In this document: one piece after another, positions 13,150 to 20,951 of the stretch
How the letters are laid out: each line of letters begins with the position of its first letter
Numbering within the stretch: position 1 is the first letter of the stretch
Virus record (IMG/VR): IMGVR_UViG_3300017751_000314
Span: 1 to 20,951 of that record
From: a virus
Reading direction: 5' to 3' (one strand)
Length of the DNA stretch: 20,951 nucleotides
The notes under the pieces: model-generated
Databases searched by the model: none
Told to the model about the DNA's origin: nothing
The model's input: only the letters and a program-made list of their open reading frames with translations
Program-made: the position numbers and the translations under genes

Positions 13150-16100
13150 ATGGCTCAGCAAAGTTTAAAAAATCTAGATTCATTTTCAAGAGGTTACATT
13201 GAAGACGTAAGGTCGAAAGTAGATTTTGATACTACATTAAGAGCGCGCTCAACGGAAACTGTAGTTAACTCAACTACTATTACTTTGACGTCTCAACCCG
13301 TAAGCGTTCTTGACGGAAGTATTCCAGCCGAATTGGTAAATCCAATAGTCGGTAAAGTAATGTCAGGTACTGGCATTGAGGGTGTTCCTCGAGTTACTGA
13401 TATATCAGATGATCGTTTAACGATTACTTTTGATCAGCCACAAACGTTTGGTGATGTTGATGGATTAGCTATTACCTTTAGTGATACTAATTCCGGTATA
13501 GATCAGTATGAATTAACTGGATCTGCTAAGTCGAGATCTAAGGAAGATATTCGTATTGATCAATTGATTCCAGAAGAGCTGTTAGAGTATGCAACTAATT
13601 CAGCTTATGGTGGCAATGATACTGGTGGCATACGTACGTTTTTAGAATCTTATTATAAGTTTATGAACTTGGAAGAGTTTACTTATAAAGATGAAGAAAT
13701 GTTCGAAGATGTTGTTATAGACAACCAAGCAGCATTTAGAATTAATGTTCCGAATAAATTTTTCCAAAGAAATCTAGTATTAGCTGCAAAGTTTTTCGAT
13801 GCTGATGGATTGCCTTTATTAGTTGGTAACCAAGACGGTACACCCATTAGAAGTGGAGACGTTCTATTATTAGATGATACATCTCGATTGACTGTCGGCG
13901 AAAGCTATCAGATTGTAGATATAGGAAATGGAACAACTGAAAACATTGCTACTGGTATAAACAATATAACTGATAGAGAAAACGAAGAATATTTTTTGGA
14001 TGATATCTTTGTTGCAACTGATGTCGGTACAGCATACGATGCTACTCGAGGTTCTACTCCCGTAGGTGTTCAACTACTTGTATATCCATCAGTTGTTGAT
14101 GATATAAAAGAAAAAAATATTAGTATTAGTAATGCAAATAAGTTACCTGGTAGATTAGCTGATTCTGCAGAACCAACTGGTAGAACTGTAAACATATATG
14201 GACTATCACCAAGATTAAATAAACGAAAGATCACAATGAAGACTTTCGTTTATAACTATATTGATTCTGGTCCGTCATACCGTTTAAACACTATAGAAGA
14301 TTCTTTAAATCTAAATGAAGCTCAAGAAGAATTTCTTGATTTAATGCAGAAAGAAATCGCGCCTTCATTGGATAAAACTTCACCTGTTAATAAAAGAGCT
14401 ATATACGAAAAGATAATTGATTTCTATAAGATTCGAGGTTCTTTTGAATCGATTGAAACATTCTTTAAGTTATTGTATAATGAACAAGAAGTTCAAGTTC
14501 AGTATCCATGGGATAATACTCTTAAACCTTCTGCCGGTTTGTACGATCCAAAGTCAGCAGTTCAGGCCAACTATAATGAAACGTCTGTTGTCGAATCATC
14601 TAATAACGAGAATAACGATTTATTTGGTAAATCAGTCTCAGTAAGTGGTGATTCTTTTGCTGCTGGTGCGCCAAAAGAAGATTCAATCGGTGTCAATGCT
14701 GGTTCAGTATATGTATTTACGACAACTAATAAAGGACAATCATACACTGAAGAGCAAAAGATTTCGCGGACAATAACTGATAGTGATACTAATATTCACC
14801 ATGACCAATTTGGTCGGTGTGTATCATTAGATGGTGACACATTAGCAATATCTGCTCCAATAGATGAAACTACTGCAGGAGTAACTAAAACGGGTTCTGT
14901 CGAAGTCTGGAATCGTAGTGTAAATTCAAGTGGCAACAACGTTTGGAACTTTACTACTAAAATTGTTCCGCCGACCGGAGCTAATGGTGAAAGGTTTGCC
15001 TTTGGTAACGAATCAGTTTCTTTAAGTGGTGATTATCTCGCAATCGGTCATGAAGGGTTTGATGCAGATCCGGATAATTTCCCAAAAGGCGCTGTAGCGC
15101 TATATAAAAAGGCTGGTACTACATATTCATTACTACAAACAATACGAGCTCCGGGTAAATTAAATTCAGGAAGAGCTGGAAATATTGGTTTTGGCACAAC
15201 GGTTGTACTAAAAGGAAACTACCTCGTTGTTTCTTTTGAAAATTATTCGACGTCTTCAGTAGTAAAAACAGGTCGAGTAGTTGTTTATAAGAAAGATGCT
15301 ATAAGCGGATTATATGTAGAAGATGGAATTTTATCCCCAGTAGAAGATGTATCAAATCAAACATTTGGTTACGCCATTGATATTACTAATATTGAAAATG
15401 GAACACCTCGAATTGCTTTAACTAGCCGTGATAATCCGTATCATACAGTATATATTTTCGACAGGGATGCTGTTAATATTGATAATGCTGTCGTTACAGA
15501 TAGTAAGTCGTGGCATACTATACATTCTATTCCAAGTTATGTTGTTCCTTCTATAAGAGATAATACCAATTATGGTATAATTGTCCGATTAAGTGGTGAT
15601 AACTTAATTATTGGTGAGCAAGGATTCGATGATGGCGCTATAACTGATAATGGTAAAGTGTATCATTATGAATATAATGTTGATACACAACTTTGGGATC
15701 CAAAATTACAATATAGAGGCGATAAGACGGTTGTTGATGCTAACTTTGGTTTTGCCTTAGATTTATCTGATGACGACAAAGGTTATTTGATTATTTGTGC
15801 ACCAGGAAAACCAAACGGCAGTGGTAATCAAAAAGGTTTCGTAAGAACATATACACGTCCTGTATTATCTGGAACATTTACGACAAGTTCAGGCTTTTTA
15901 TCAGAGAAAAATATAAGAGTACATGACTCTGATTTTTATCAGAAATTCTCTTATGTTGTAAAGGTTGGTCGTAACCTATCACAATGGAAAGAACCATTCG
16001 ATAAGTTAGTGCATCCTGCAGGATTTAAATACTTCGGTGAAGTTTTACTTGTATTACAAGCAGTGCGTAATGTATTAGGCGATACTAATCCTAATACAAG

Positions 16101-17394
16101 CTTAGGAAAAGGCGATGATATAGAAGTATATGAAAACTCATATAGCGCATCACCTGCATTCAGAAAAACGTTGTCGTCAATGCCAGGTGTTCAGCCAGGT
16201 TATATTGGTATCGAAGATATAGGTTTATTAATAGAAGCAATTGCTTCGAGCTTTGGTATTATTGGTGTTGCACGACCGAATAAAAACGCAAAGATATCAA
16301 TGAAAACTGTTTCGAGCACTGGCGGTTTATCATTGATATCGATTCCTGAGCCTGGACATGGTTATCCTTCTGTACCTGCTATTACATTAGGTGGAGATGG
16401 ATCCGGAGCAACTGCAACAGCAGAAATAAATAGCAAAGGCGAAGTCAATAGAGTAGTTCTTACTGGCGGACATACTACATTCGATTTCTCTGGTATTGCT
16501 GCTGATGATGCTCGAGCAGCAGGAACTTATACTGCTGTAACAACTGGTGGTAGCCGATCTTCTGGTAGTGGTGCTAGTGGTCAGGTAACAATCGTTGTAA
16601 CTGACGGTGGTAGTGCTGCAACGAATGGTGTTATATCAAGTATTACTTCAACTACAACTGGTAGTGCATACGAAGTTGGTGAGATTATTACAATACCTGG
16701 TTCAGTTATGGGTGGTGCTGCAATATCATTTACAGTTGCTAGTGTTGGTACAGGATATAGTGTAGGTGGCACAACCACTGCAATACAAACTATTGCGCAG
16801 GAGTCTGCAGACGATGGTTTGACTGGCGATAATGAGATTGTTCAATTTAAAATCGGTAAACTTAATTCAACAACCTTAGGTTTAGACTTAGTCGGATTAA
16901 ATAATAAAGAGCACACTTCAACGCCAACAATTATAATCTCTCCACCAGATGCTCGTGCTCATGATGGTAAACCTTTATCAACGAATGTACAAGCTACTGC
17001 TACTCTTACACGGAACAGTACTACTGGCCATATTACAGGATATACGATTACAAATCCTGGTAATGGTTATTTAAATGATGCAACGATACGAGTAGAAACT
17101 CAAACTCAAAAGCATGTTCCAAATTATATACACAAGAAGATTATACCAGCTAATCACGATGACAACATCACAGCTACACTGCCAGAGAATAGTTACTTCG
17201 CACGTAAAGATTACGATGTAAAAGAAAGCTCTGCATTTTTAAGAAATAAAAAATTCCAAGGGAATTATCAAATTAACATGTTTTCTAATATTGCAATAGA
17301 AGATATTAACACAACAACTGATGATGGAACTACTATAAATAAATTAAACATTCAAGCACATTTATCAGACGCAATTACAGAAACTACACTATAG
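13150..17394 (+). CDS. 7: Baseplate wedge protein gp7 with inserted FG-GAP propeller
   Basis: A 1414-residue gp7-type wedge protein (T4 gp7 is 1032), the central long wedge subunit. An N-terminal segment (LDSFSRGYIEDVRSKVDFDT) is followed by a beta module at about 35-112. Helical core segments are GIRTFLESYYKFMNLEEFTY and AIYEKIIDFYKIRGSFESIE, then TFFKLLYNEQEVQVQYPWDN. Residues about 488-905 hold seven FG-GAP-like repeats, each beginning near FG, followed by a V-x-L/V-x-GD turn and ending in a G-x-V-x-V/Y strand, predicting a seven-bladed beta-propeller. The gp7 core resumes at FLSEKNIRVHDSDFYQKFSY and VHPAGFKYFGEVLLV. The last third (about 1050-1320) is Gly/Thr-rich beta repeats such as GHGYPSVPAITLGGDGSGAT. 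It follows gp6 by 7 bases with no good ribosome site. Confidence 0.82.
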   Translation: MAQQSLKNLDSFSRGYIEDVRSKVDFDTTLRARSTETVVNSTTITLTSQPVSVLDGSIPAELVNPIVGKVMSGTGIEGVPRVTDISDDRLTITFDQPQTFGDVDGLAITFSDTNSGIDQYELTGSAKSRSKEDIRIDQLIPEELLEYATNSAYGGNDTGGIRTFLESYYKFMNLEEFTYKDEEMFEDVVIDNQAAFRINVPNKFFQRNLVLAAKFFDADGLPLLVGNQDGTPIRSGDVLLLDDTSRLTVGESYQIVDIGNGTTENIATGINNITDRENEEYFLDDIFVATDVGTAYDATRGSTPVGVQLLVYPSVVDDIKEKNISISNANKLPGRLADSAEPTGRTVNIYGLSPRLNKRKITMKTFVYNYIDSGPSYRLNTIEDSLNLNEAQEEFLDLMQKEIAPSLDKTSPVNKRAIYEKIIDFYKIRGSFESIETFFKLLYNEQEVQVQYPWDNTLKPSAGLYDPKSAVQANYNETSVVESSNNENNDLFGKSVSVSGDSFAAGAPKEDSIGVNAGSVYVFTTTNKGQSYTEEQKISRTITDSDTNIHHDQFGRCVSLDGDTLAISAPIDETTAGVTKTGSVEVWNRSVNSSGNNVWNFTTKIVPPTGANGERFAFGNESVSLSGDYLAIGHEGFDADPDNFPKGAVALYKKAGTTYSLLQTIRAPGKLNSGRAGNIGFGTTVVLKGNYLVVSFENYSTSSVVKTGRVVVYKKDAISGLYVEDGILSPVEDVSNQTFGYAIDITNIENGTPRIALTSRDNPYHTVYIFDRDAVNIDNAVVTDSKSWHTIHSIPSYVVPSIRDNTNYGIIVRLSGDNLIIGEQGFDDGAITDNGKVYHYEYNVDTQLWDPKLQYRGDKTVVDANFGFALDLSDDDKGYLIICAPGKPNGSGNQKGFVRTYTRPVLSGTFTTSSGFLSEKNIRVHDSDFYQKFSYVVKVGRNLSQWKEPFDKLVHPAGFKYFGEVLLVLQAVRNVLGDTNPNTSLGKGDDIEVYENSYSASPAFRKTLSSMPGVQPGYIGIEDIGLLIEAIASSFGIIGVARPNKNAKISMKTVSSTGGLSLISIPEPGHGYPSVPAITLGGDGSGATATAEINSKGEVNRVVLTGGHTTFDFSGIAADDARAAGTYTAVTTGGSRSSGSGASGQVTIVVTDGGSAATNGVISSITSTTTGSAYEVGEIITIPGSVMGGAAISFTVASVGTGYSVGGTTTAIQTIAQESADDGLTGDNEIVQFKIGKLNSTTLGLDLVGLNNKEHTSTPTIIISPPDARAHDGKPLSTNVQATATLTRNSTTGHITGYTITNPGNGYLNDATIRVETQTQKHVPNYIHKKIIPANHDDNITATLPENSYFARKDYDVKESSAFLRNKKFQGNYQINMFSNIAIEDINTTTDDGTTINKLNIQAHLSDAITETTL
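14617..15867 (+). repeat. Seven FG-GAP-type protein repeats in gp7
   Basis: Encoded repeats start near residues 490 (DLFGKSVSVSGD), 552 (DQFGRCVSLDGD), 615 (FAFGNESVSLSGD), 678 (IGFGTTVVLKGN), 737 (TFGYAIDITNIENG), 806 (NYGIIVRLSGD) and 864 (NFGFALDLSDDD), about 60 to 70 residues apart. Several have a GAP-like turn (AAGAPKED, AISAPIDE, ICAPGKP). The repeats are divergent in DNA. Canonical calcium-binding DxDxDG loops are not evident. Confidence 0.75.
17334..17341 (+). promoter_or_regulatory. Possible late promoter TATAAATA upstream of gp8
   Basis: An exact late-promoter element inside the last codons of gp7. The predicted start at about 17347 leaves a 57-base leader before gp8. Because it lies in coding sequence and the motif is expected roughly twice by chance on this strand, support is weaker than for those at gene starts. 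Confidence 0.35.
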
Positions 17395-17403
17395 GAAAAG
17401 ATC

Positions 17404-19110
17404 ATGGCCGCAATCATATCATCAAACTTTAGATCACTTAACGCTGCAGCTTTTGTTGATGAAATACAAGGGGATAGAAGCAACGTATATATTGGATTAG
17501 GTAAATCTAGTCCATGGGGAGGAACCACTACAGCTAATACTAGCGATACTGATGCTCCTACACCAACCGATACACTAGACGGAATCAACGAAGCACGTCA
17601 ACAACTTATTGGTTTAAAACTAGTAACCGATAATGATATCTCGCACGTTGTACCAAGATACGATTGGAGTGCCGGTAACGTATTTGTTGCATGGGATTCA
17701 ACTGATCCAGCTATCTTTGATAAAGCTTTCTATTGTTTAACTCCAGACTTTAAAGTTTATAAGTGTATTATTGCTCCAACTTCTGGTGGTGTATCTGATG
17801 TTCCAACTTTTACAAGTGCTGCTGTTCAATCGACAGCTGATGGCTATCATTGGAAATATATGTACACTATTCTTGCTTCTGATTCGGAAAAGTTTTTAAC
17901 AAATTCTTATATGCCTGTTAAAACATTTACTGAGAAAACTACTGCTATATGTGCTGTTGATTCTGCTGGAACTGTAGTAACTCTTGAAAACGAAAATCCT
18001 AGGATTCAAGTCGGTCAAAAAATTACTGCAGATACAACTGGTGGTAATTCAAGCGTTCCAGTCGATACAACAGTCATATCGGTGAGTGGTAAAGTTGTTA
18101 CTGTTTCTGGTAATGCCACAGTTAAGGATGGAAACATTCTAACCTTTGGAAATTTCTTATCGACTGATCCAAAGTTTGCACAACAACAATCACAAGTTTC
18201 TTCTCGTGCTTTAGGCGCTGCTGGTGGTATTGAAAGATTAAAATTAACAGCTGGTGGCACTGGTTATAATAATGACGGTAGTGGTATATTACTAACCATT
18301 ACTGGTGACGGCGCCAATGCTGCACCGGGTCAAACTGGTATTAATGCTAGCTACGTATCTGGTGGAGCTTTCGTAAGTGATATTATTATGACTGATATTA
18401 CACCTGACGCTGGTGACTCGGTTGGGTCTGACTATACTGTTGCTCAAGTTGCCGTTAGTGGTGGCGGTGGTTCGGGCGCTTCTTTCGAACCAATTATTGC
18501 TCCTCGTGGTCGACCAGGATTCAGTACTGTTAACCCAAATGGTGGTCATGGTTGTGATCCAGTATTTGAACTAGGTGGTTTTTATGTAGGTGTTAACGTA
18601 CAGATAAGTGGTACAGCTGATAGTGCAATTGCTAATACTCAAGACTTTAGACAAATATCATTGATTCGTAATCCACTTATAAATGGTGTAATCCCAACTA
18701 ATCCGGCTTCAGCAATTAATACATTAAAATACATATCGTATACGACTGGATATACTGAGGCTGCAAACTTAGCGTTAGCAGTACAAGCTAATGATCATGT
18801 AATTGAAAATACTAGCTCTGGATTTAAAGGATATATAGTTAATGTAGATACAACTAATAGAAGAATTTACTATTTCCAGAATGATCTAACCGGTTATATC
18901 CCACCTGTCGACAATGCTAATATGATTGTTAAGACTGGTGGCCAAGTGGCTACACAATATGCATTAAGCAATGCTAATACTGCTTCTGTTAATGCTGCTC
19001 CTGCTAACTTTACTGCAGGATCTGGTGAAATGTTATTCCTTGAAAATAGAGATCCAATTCAAAGAAGTACATCTCAGATCGAAGACATTAAACTAATTAT
19101 AGAATTTTAA
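17404..19110 (+). CDS. 8: Baseplate wedge protein gp8 (enlarged)
   Basis: A 568-residue counterpart of T4 gp8 (334), which binds gp7 and gp6 as a dimer in the wedge. Family marks are SNFRSLNAAAFVDEI and VYIGLGKSSPWGG at the N-terminus, VVPRYDWSAGNVF, FKVYKCIIAP, DGYHWKYMYTI, then FRQISLIRNPL (from about 414) and the ending GEMLFLENRDPIQRSTSQIE. These match T4 gp8 in order. Two extra beta regions explain the size: about 180-250 (a VGQKITADTTGGNS to ILTFG module) and about 274-395 (GGTGYNNDGSG, SGGGGSGASFEP, PNGGHGCDP). Both kinds of module also occur in gp7 here. A ribosome site, AGGAAAAG, precedes the start. Confidence 0.88.
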   Translation: MAAIISSNFRSLNAAAFVDEIQGDRSNVYIGLGKSSPWGGTTTANTSDTDAPTPTDTLDGINEARQQLIGLKLVTDNDISHVVPRYDWSAGNVFVAWDSTDPAIFDKAFYCLTPDFKVYKCIIAPTSGGVSDVPTFTSAAVQSTADGYHWKYMYTILASDSEKFLTNSYMPVKTFTEKTTAICAVDSAGTVVTLENENPRIQVGQKITADTTGGNSSVPVDTTVISVSGKVVTVSGNATVKDGNILTFGNFLSTDPKFAQQQSQVSSRALGAAGGIERLKLTAGGTGYNNDGSGILLTITGDGANAAPGQTGINASYVSGGAFVSDIIMTDITPDAGDSVGSDYTVAQVAVSGGGGSGASFEPIIAPRGRPGFSTVNPNGGHGCDPVFELGGFYVGVNVQISGTADSAIANTQDFRQISLIRNPLINGVIPTNPASAINTLKYISYTTGYTEAANLALAVQANDHVIENTSSGFKGYIVNVDTTNRRIYYFQNDLTGYIPPVDNANMIVKTGGQVATQYALSNANTASVNAAPANFTAGSGEMLFLENRDPIQRSTSQIEDIKLIIEF

Positions 19111-19128
19111 TAAGAGAAATAAAAAACT

Positions 19129-20951
19129 ATGGCAATTACAACTTTAAATACGAATCCTAATAGCGCATATACCTTAGATGATTTCGATGAAACTAAAAAC
19201 TATCATCGAGTATTGTTTAAGCCAGGTGTTGCTGTACAGGCCCGTGAACTTACACAAATGCAAACTGCCATACAACGCCAAATTGATTATCATGGTCAAT
19301 ATAGCTTTGCTGATGGAGCTCGTGTAGTCGGTGGCAAAATTTCTCTTAATACTGAATATGATTTCATCAAAGTAGAAGATACATTTACGACTGGTGGTAC
19401 TGCATTCATTACATCTTCCTATATGGCTGATTATAAGGATAGCATTATTGAAGGTGCCACAAGTGGAGTAAAAGCACAAGTACTTCAAGTTATTAATGCG
19501 GCTGGTACTGATGTGAATGATGCTACAAAGACTGGTGTATTAGCAGATCCTGGCGGAGATGCTATCACTATATTCATACAGTACGTAGAAGGTGATGCTG
19601 ATGCAAACGCTGGTACTGGTGGTACAAATAAAAGGTTCCTTGCTGGTGAAGTAATTAAACTCTTAGCCACGAATGGTTCCGAAATTACTGCAAAGAAAAC
19701 CCGTGTAGGTGGATTTGGTAATGGTGATACGCTTAATGGCGGAAGTGCTTCAACTGCAACTGCTGCAGAATTTATTGGATCAGGCACATTCGTAGATGAT
19801 GCAACAAATGATTCTGATTTAACAGCAGCCGAATCAATAGGTATAGGCTCTGCCGTAAGTATTGAAGAAGGTGCGTATTTTATTAAAGGTACATTTGTTT
19901 ATGTAAAAGAAGATACAATCATCTTAGACAAATATGCAAATTCTCCTTCATACATTGTTGGACTAAATGTATCTGAAAGTGTAGTTGCTTCAACAACTGA
20001 TTCGTCATTAAATGATAACGCTGCTGGTACTACAAATCTATCTGCTCCTGGTGCTGATCGATATAAAATCAACACTAAGCTAATTAAAACGGCAAACGAT
20101 GCCACACCAAATTCAGAATTTGTTAATTACGTATTGTTAATGACAGTTGAAAATGGTATTATTGCTTCCGATAAATCAACTGGCGATGCTAAAAATACAA
20201 CCGAACTTACGGCAAGATTAGCTCGTAGAACAAAAGAAGAATCTGGTAACTATAGTGTTAAGCCATTCAATTATGAAGCAAGAGAATATTTAAATAACGA
20301 AGGTGGTAATAATGGTTACAAAACATCTGCTACTATTATAGCAGATGAAAGTACTGTAGATAATACAACTGAAGCACGAGCATTCGGTAATAATAGACTT
20401 GCCTTTGGTATTCAACCAAACACAATGTATATTGATGGTTTCAGAGTAGAAAATATTCAAACTAAGTATGTTACTATTGAAAAGCCACGAACTGAGACTT
20501 TGGAAATTGGTGATGTTGAAAGAGAAATCAATTACGGTAATTTCTTCTTAGTTAAAGCTTCAACAATGACTGGTATGCCAGATATTAATGATTTTACTAT
20601 TGCGACATTACAGAGTAATGCTGGCAGCACTGCAATTGCACATTTTAGTGACATTGAACAAGCTGGACCTCATGCAGATAGAGGAGGTCAGCAAACTCTT
20701 ACAATAGAACATATTGGTGGCACTGGTGCTGCAGCTTGGACTAAAACTACTGCTGCTGGAGTCACTTCTAATATTGGTGGTGAAGTAACTCGTGGTGGTA
20801 CTTTTGATGATGCTGACGCTGATATGACAAAAGGTCTTAAATTTAAATTAATTGTTGGCTATGATGGATCACTAACAATTGATATACTTGAAGGCGGCCA
20901 ATATTATAATGTTAATAATGATTTTACGTTTGATCTTTCAGACATATTAGA
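19129..20951 (+). CDS. Structural protein of DUF4815 type, 3' end missing
   Basis: An open frame of at least 607 codons that runs past the window edge with no stop. The start MAITTLNTNPNSAYTLDDFD and the next segment FKPGVAVQARELTQMQTAIQ are typical openings of the large baseplate or tail proteins found after gp8 in marine T4-like phages. The stretch KPFNYEAREYLNNEGGNNGY (from about residue 379) and FGNNRLAFGIQPNTMYIDGF are marks of DUF4815. Between them lies an inserted beta region (about 100-225) with GATSGVKAQVLQVIN and GEVIKLLATNGSE, similar in style to the gp53 insert. In T4 the gp9 and gp10 genes occupy this place, so it may connect fibres to the baseplate; that is inference. Purine-rich AAGAGAAA lies upstream of the ATG. 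Confidence 0.8.
   Translation, partial: MAITTLNTNPNSAYTLDDFDETKNYHRVLFKPGVAVQARELTQMQTAIQRQIDYHGQYSFADGARVVGGKISLNTEYDFIKVEDTFTTGGTAFITSSYMADYKDSIIEGATSGVKAQVLQVINAAGTDVNDATKTGVLADPGGDAITIFIQYVEGDADANAGTGGTNKRFLAGEVIKLLATNGSEITAKKTRVGGFGNGDTLNGGSASTATAAEFIGSGTFVDDATNDSDLTAAESIGIGSAVSIEEGAYFIKGTFVYVKEDTIILDKYANSPSYIVGLNVSESVVASTTDSSLNDNAAGTTNLSAPGADRYKINTKLIKTANDATPNSEFVNYVLLMTVENGIIASDKSTGDAKNTTELTARLARRTKEESGNYSVKPFNYEAREYLNNEGGNNGYKTSATIIADESTVDNTTEARAFGNNRLAFGIQPNTMYIDGFRVENIQTKYVTIEKPRTETLEIGDVEREINYGNFFLVKASTMTGMPDINDFTIATLQSNAGSTAIAHFSDIEQAGPHADRGGQQTLTIEHIGGTGAAAWTKTTAAGVTSNIGGEVTRGGTFDDADADMTKGLKFKLIVGYDGSLTIDILEGGQYYNVNNDFTFDLSDIL

Noticed and set aside
1-20951. CRISPR arrays, tRNA genes, insertion sequences or integration sites
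   Set aside because: No spaced direct repeats, cloverleaf sequences, transposase genes or terminal inverted repeats were found; the window is nearly all virion genes.

Overview
This window is a dense block of tail and baseplate genes from an AT-rich T4-like contractile-tailed phage (myovirus). All supported genes lie on the + strand, with gaps of a few bases or short overlaps; the one real non-coding gap is 672-785. The recognisable proteins are counterparts of T4 head completion protein gp4, tube initiator gp54, gp26/gp51, tape measure gp29, tube cap gp48, baseplate gp53, gp27, gp5, gp25, gp6, gp7 and gp8. A large DUF4815-type structural protein runs off the right edge. The low GC, a gp5 without a lysozyme domain, TATAAATA late-promoter motifs and Gly/Ser/Thr-rich beta modules inserted into the wedge proteins resemble marine T4-like phages (cyanophage or pelagiphage type). 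The host cannot be told from this window, and the identifications come from remembered family sequences, not a search.

Layout. 1-188: end of an upstream unit holding a possible 19-codon gene, a factor-independent terminator and a late promoter. 189-671: gp4. 672-785: promoter gap. 786-1373: conserved protein of unknown role. 1379-2990: gp54-like protein, gp26-like zinc-site protein and a gp51-like segment in the -1 frame. 2990-3316: small EF-hand membrane protein. 3326-5992: tape measure and tube cap. 6003-9924: gp53, gp27 and the gp5 spike. 9934-10803: coiled-coil protein of unknown role. 10812-19110: wedge genes 25, 6, 7 and 8. 19129-20951: DUF4815 protein, incomplete.

How the genes work together. 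gp5 and gp27 form the central hub and spike. gp25, gp6, gp7, gp8 and gp53 form the wedges around it. gp48 and gp54 cap the hub and start tube polymerisation around the tape measure. gp26 and gp51 are assembly factors. gp4 completes the DNA-filled head before tail joining.

The observations most worth checking are: (1) a T TTT TTT slippery heptamer at the end of gp26 that would join gp26 to a gp51-like segment lacking its own good start; (2) a predicted seven-bladed FG-GAP beta-propeller inside gp7; (3) exact TATAAATA promoters placed so that transcription of gp4 and gp25 would begin on the start codon itself, predicting leaderless late mRNAs; (4) an EF-hand, two-helix membrane protein within the tail gene run; (5) related beta modules recurring in several baseplate proteins.
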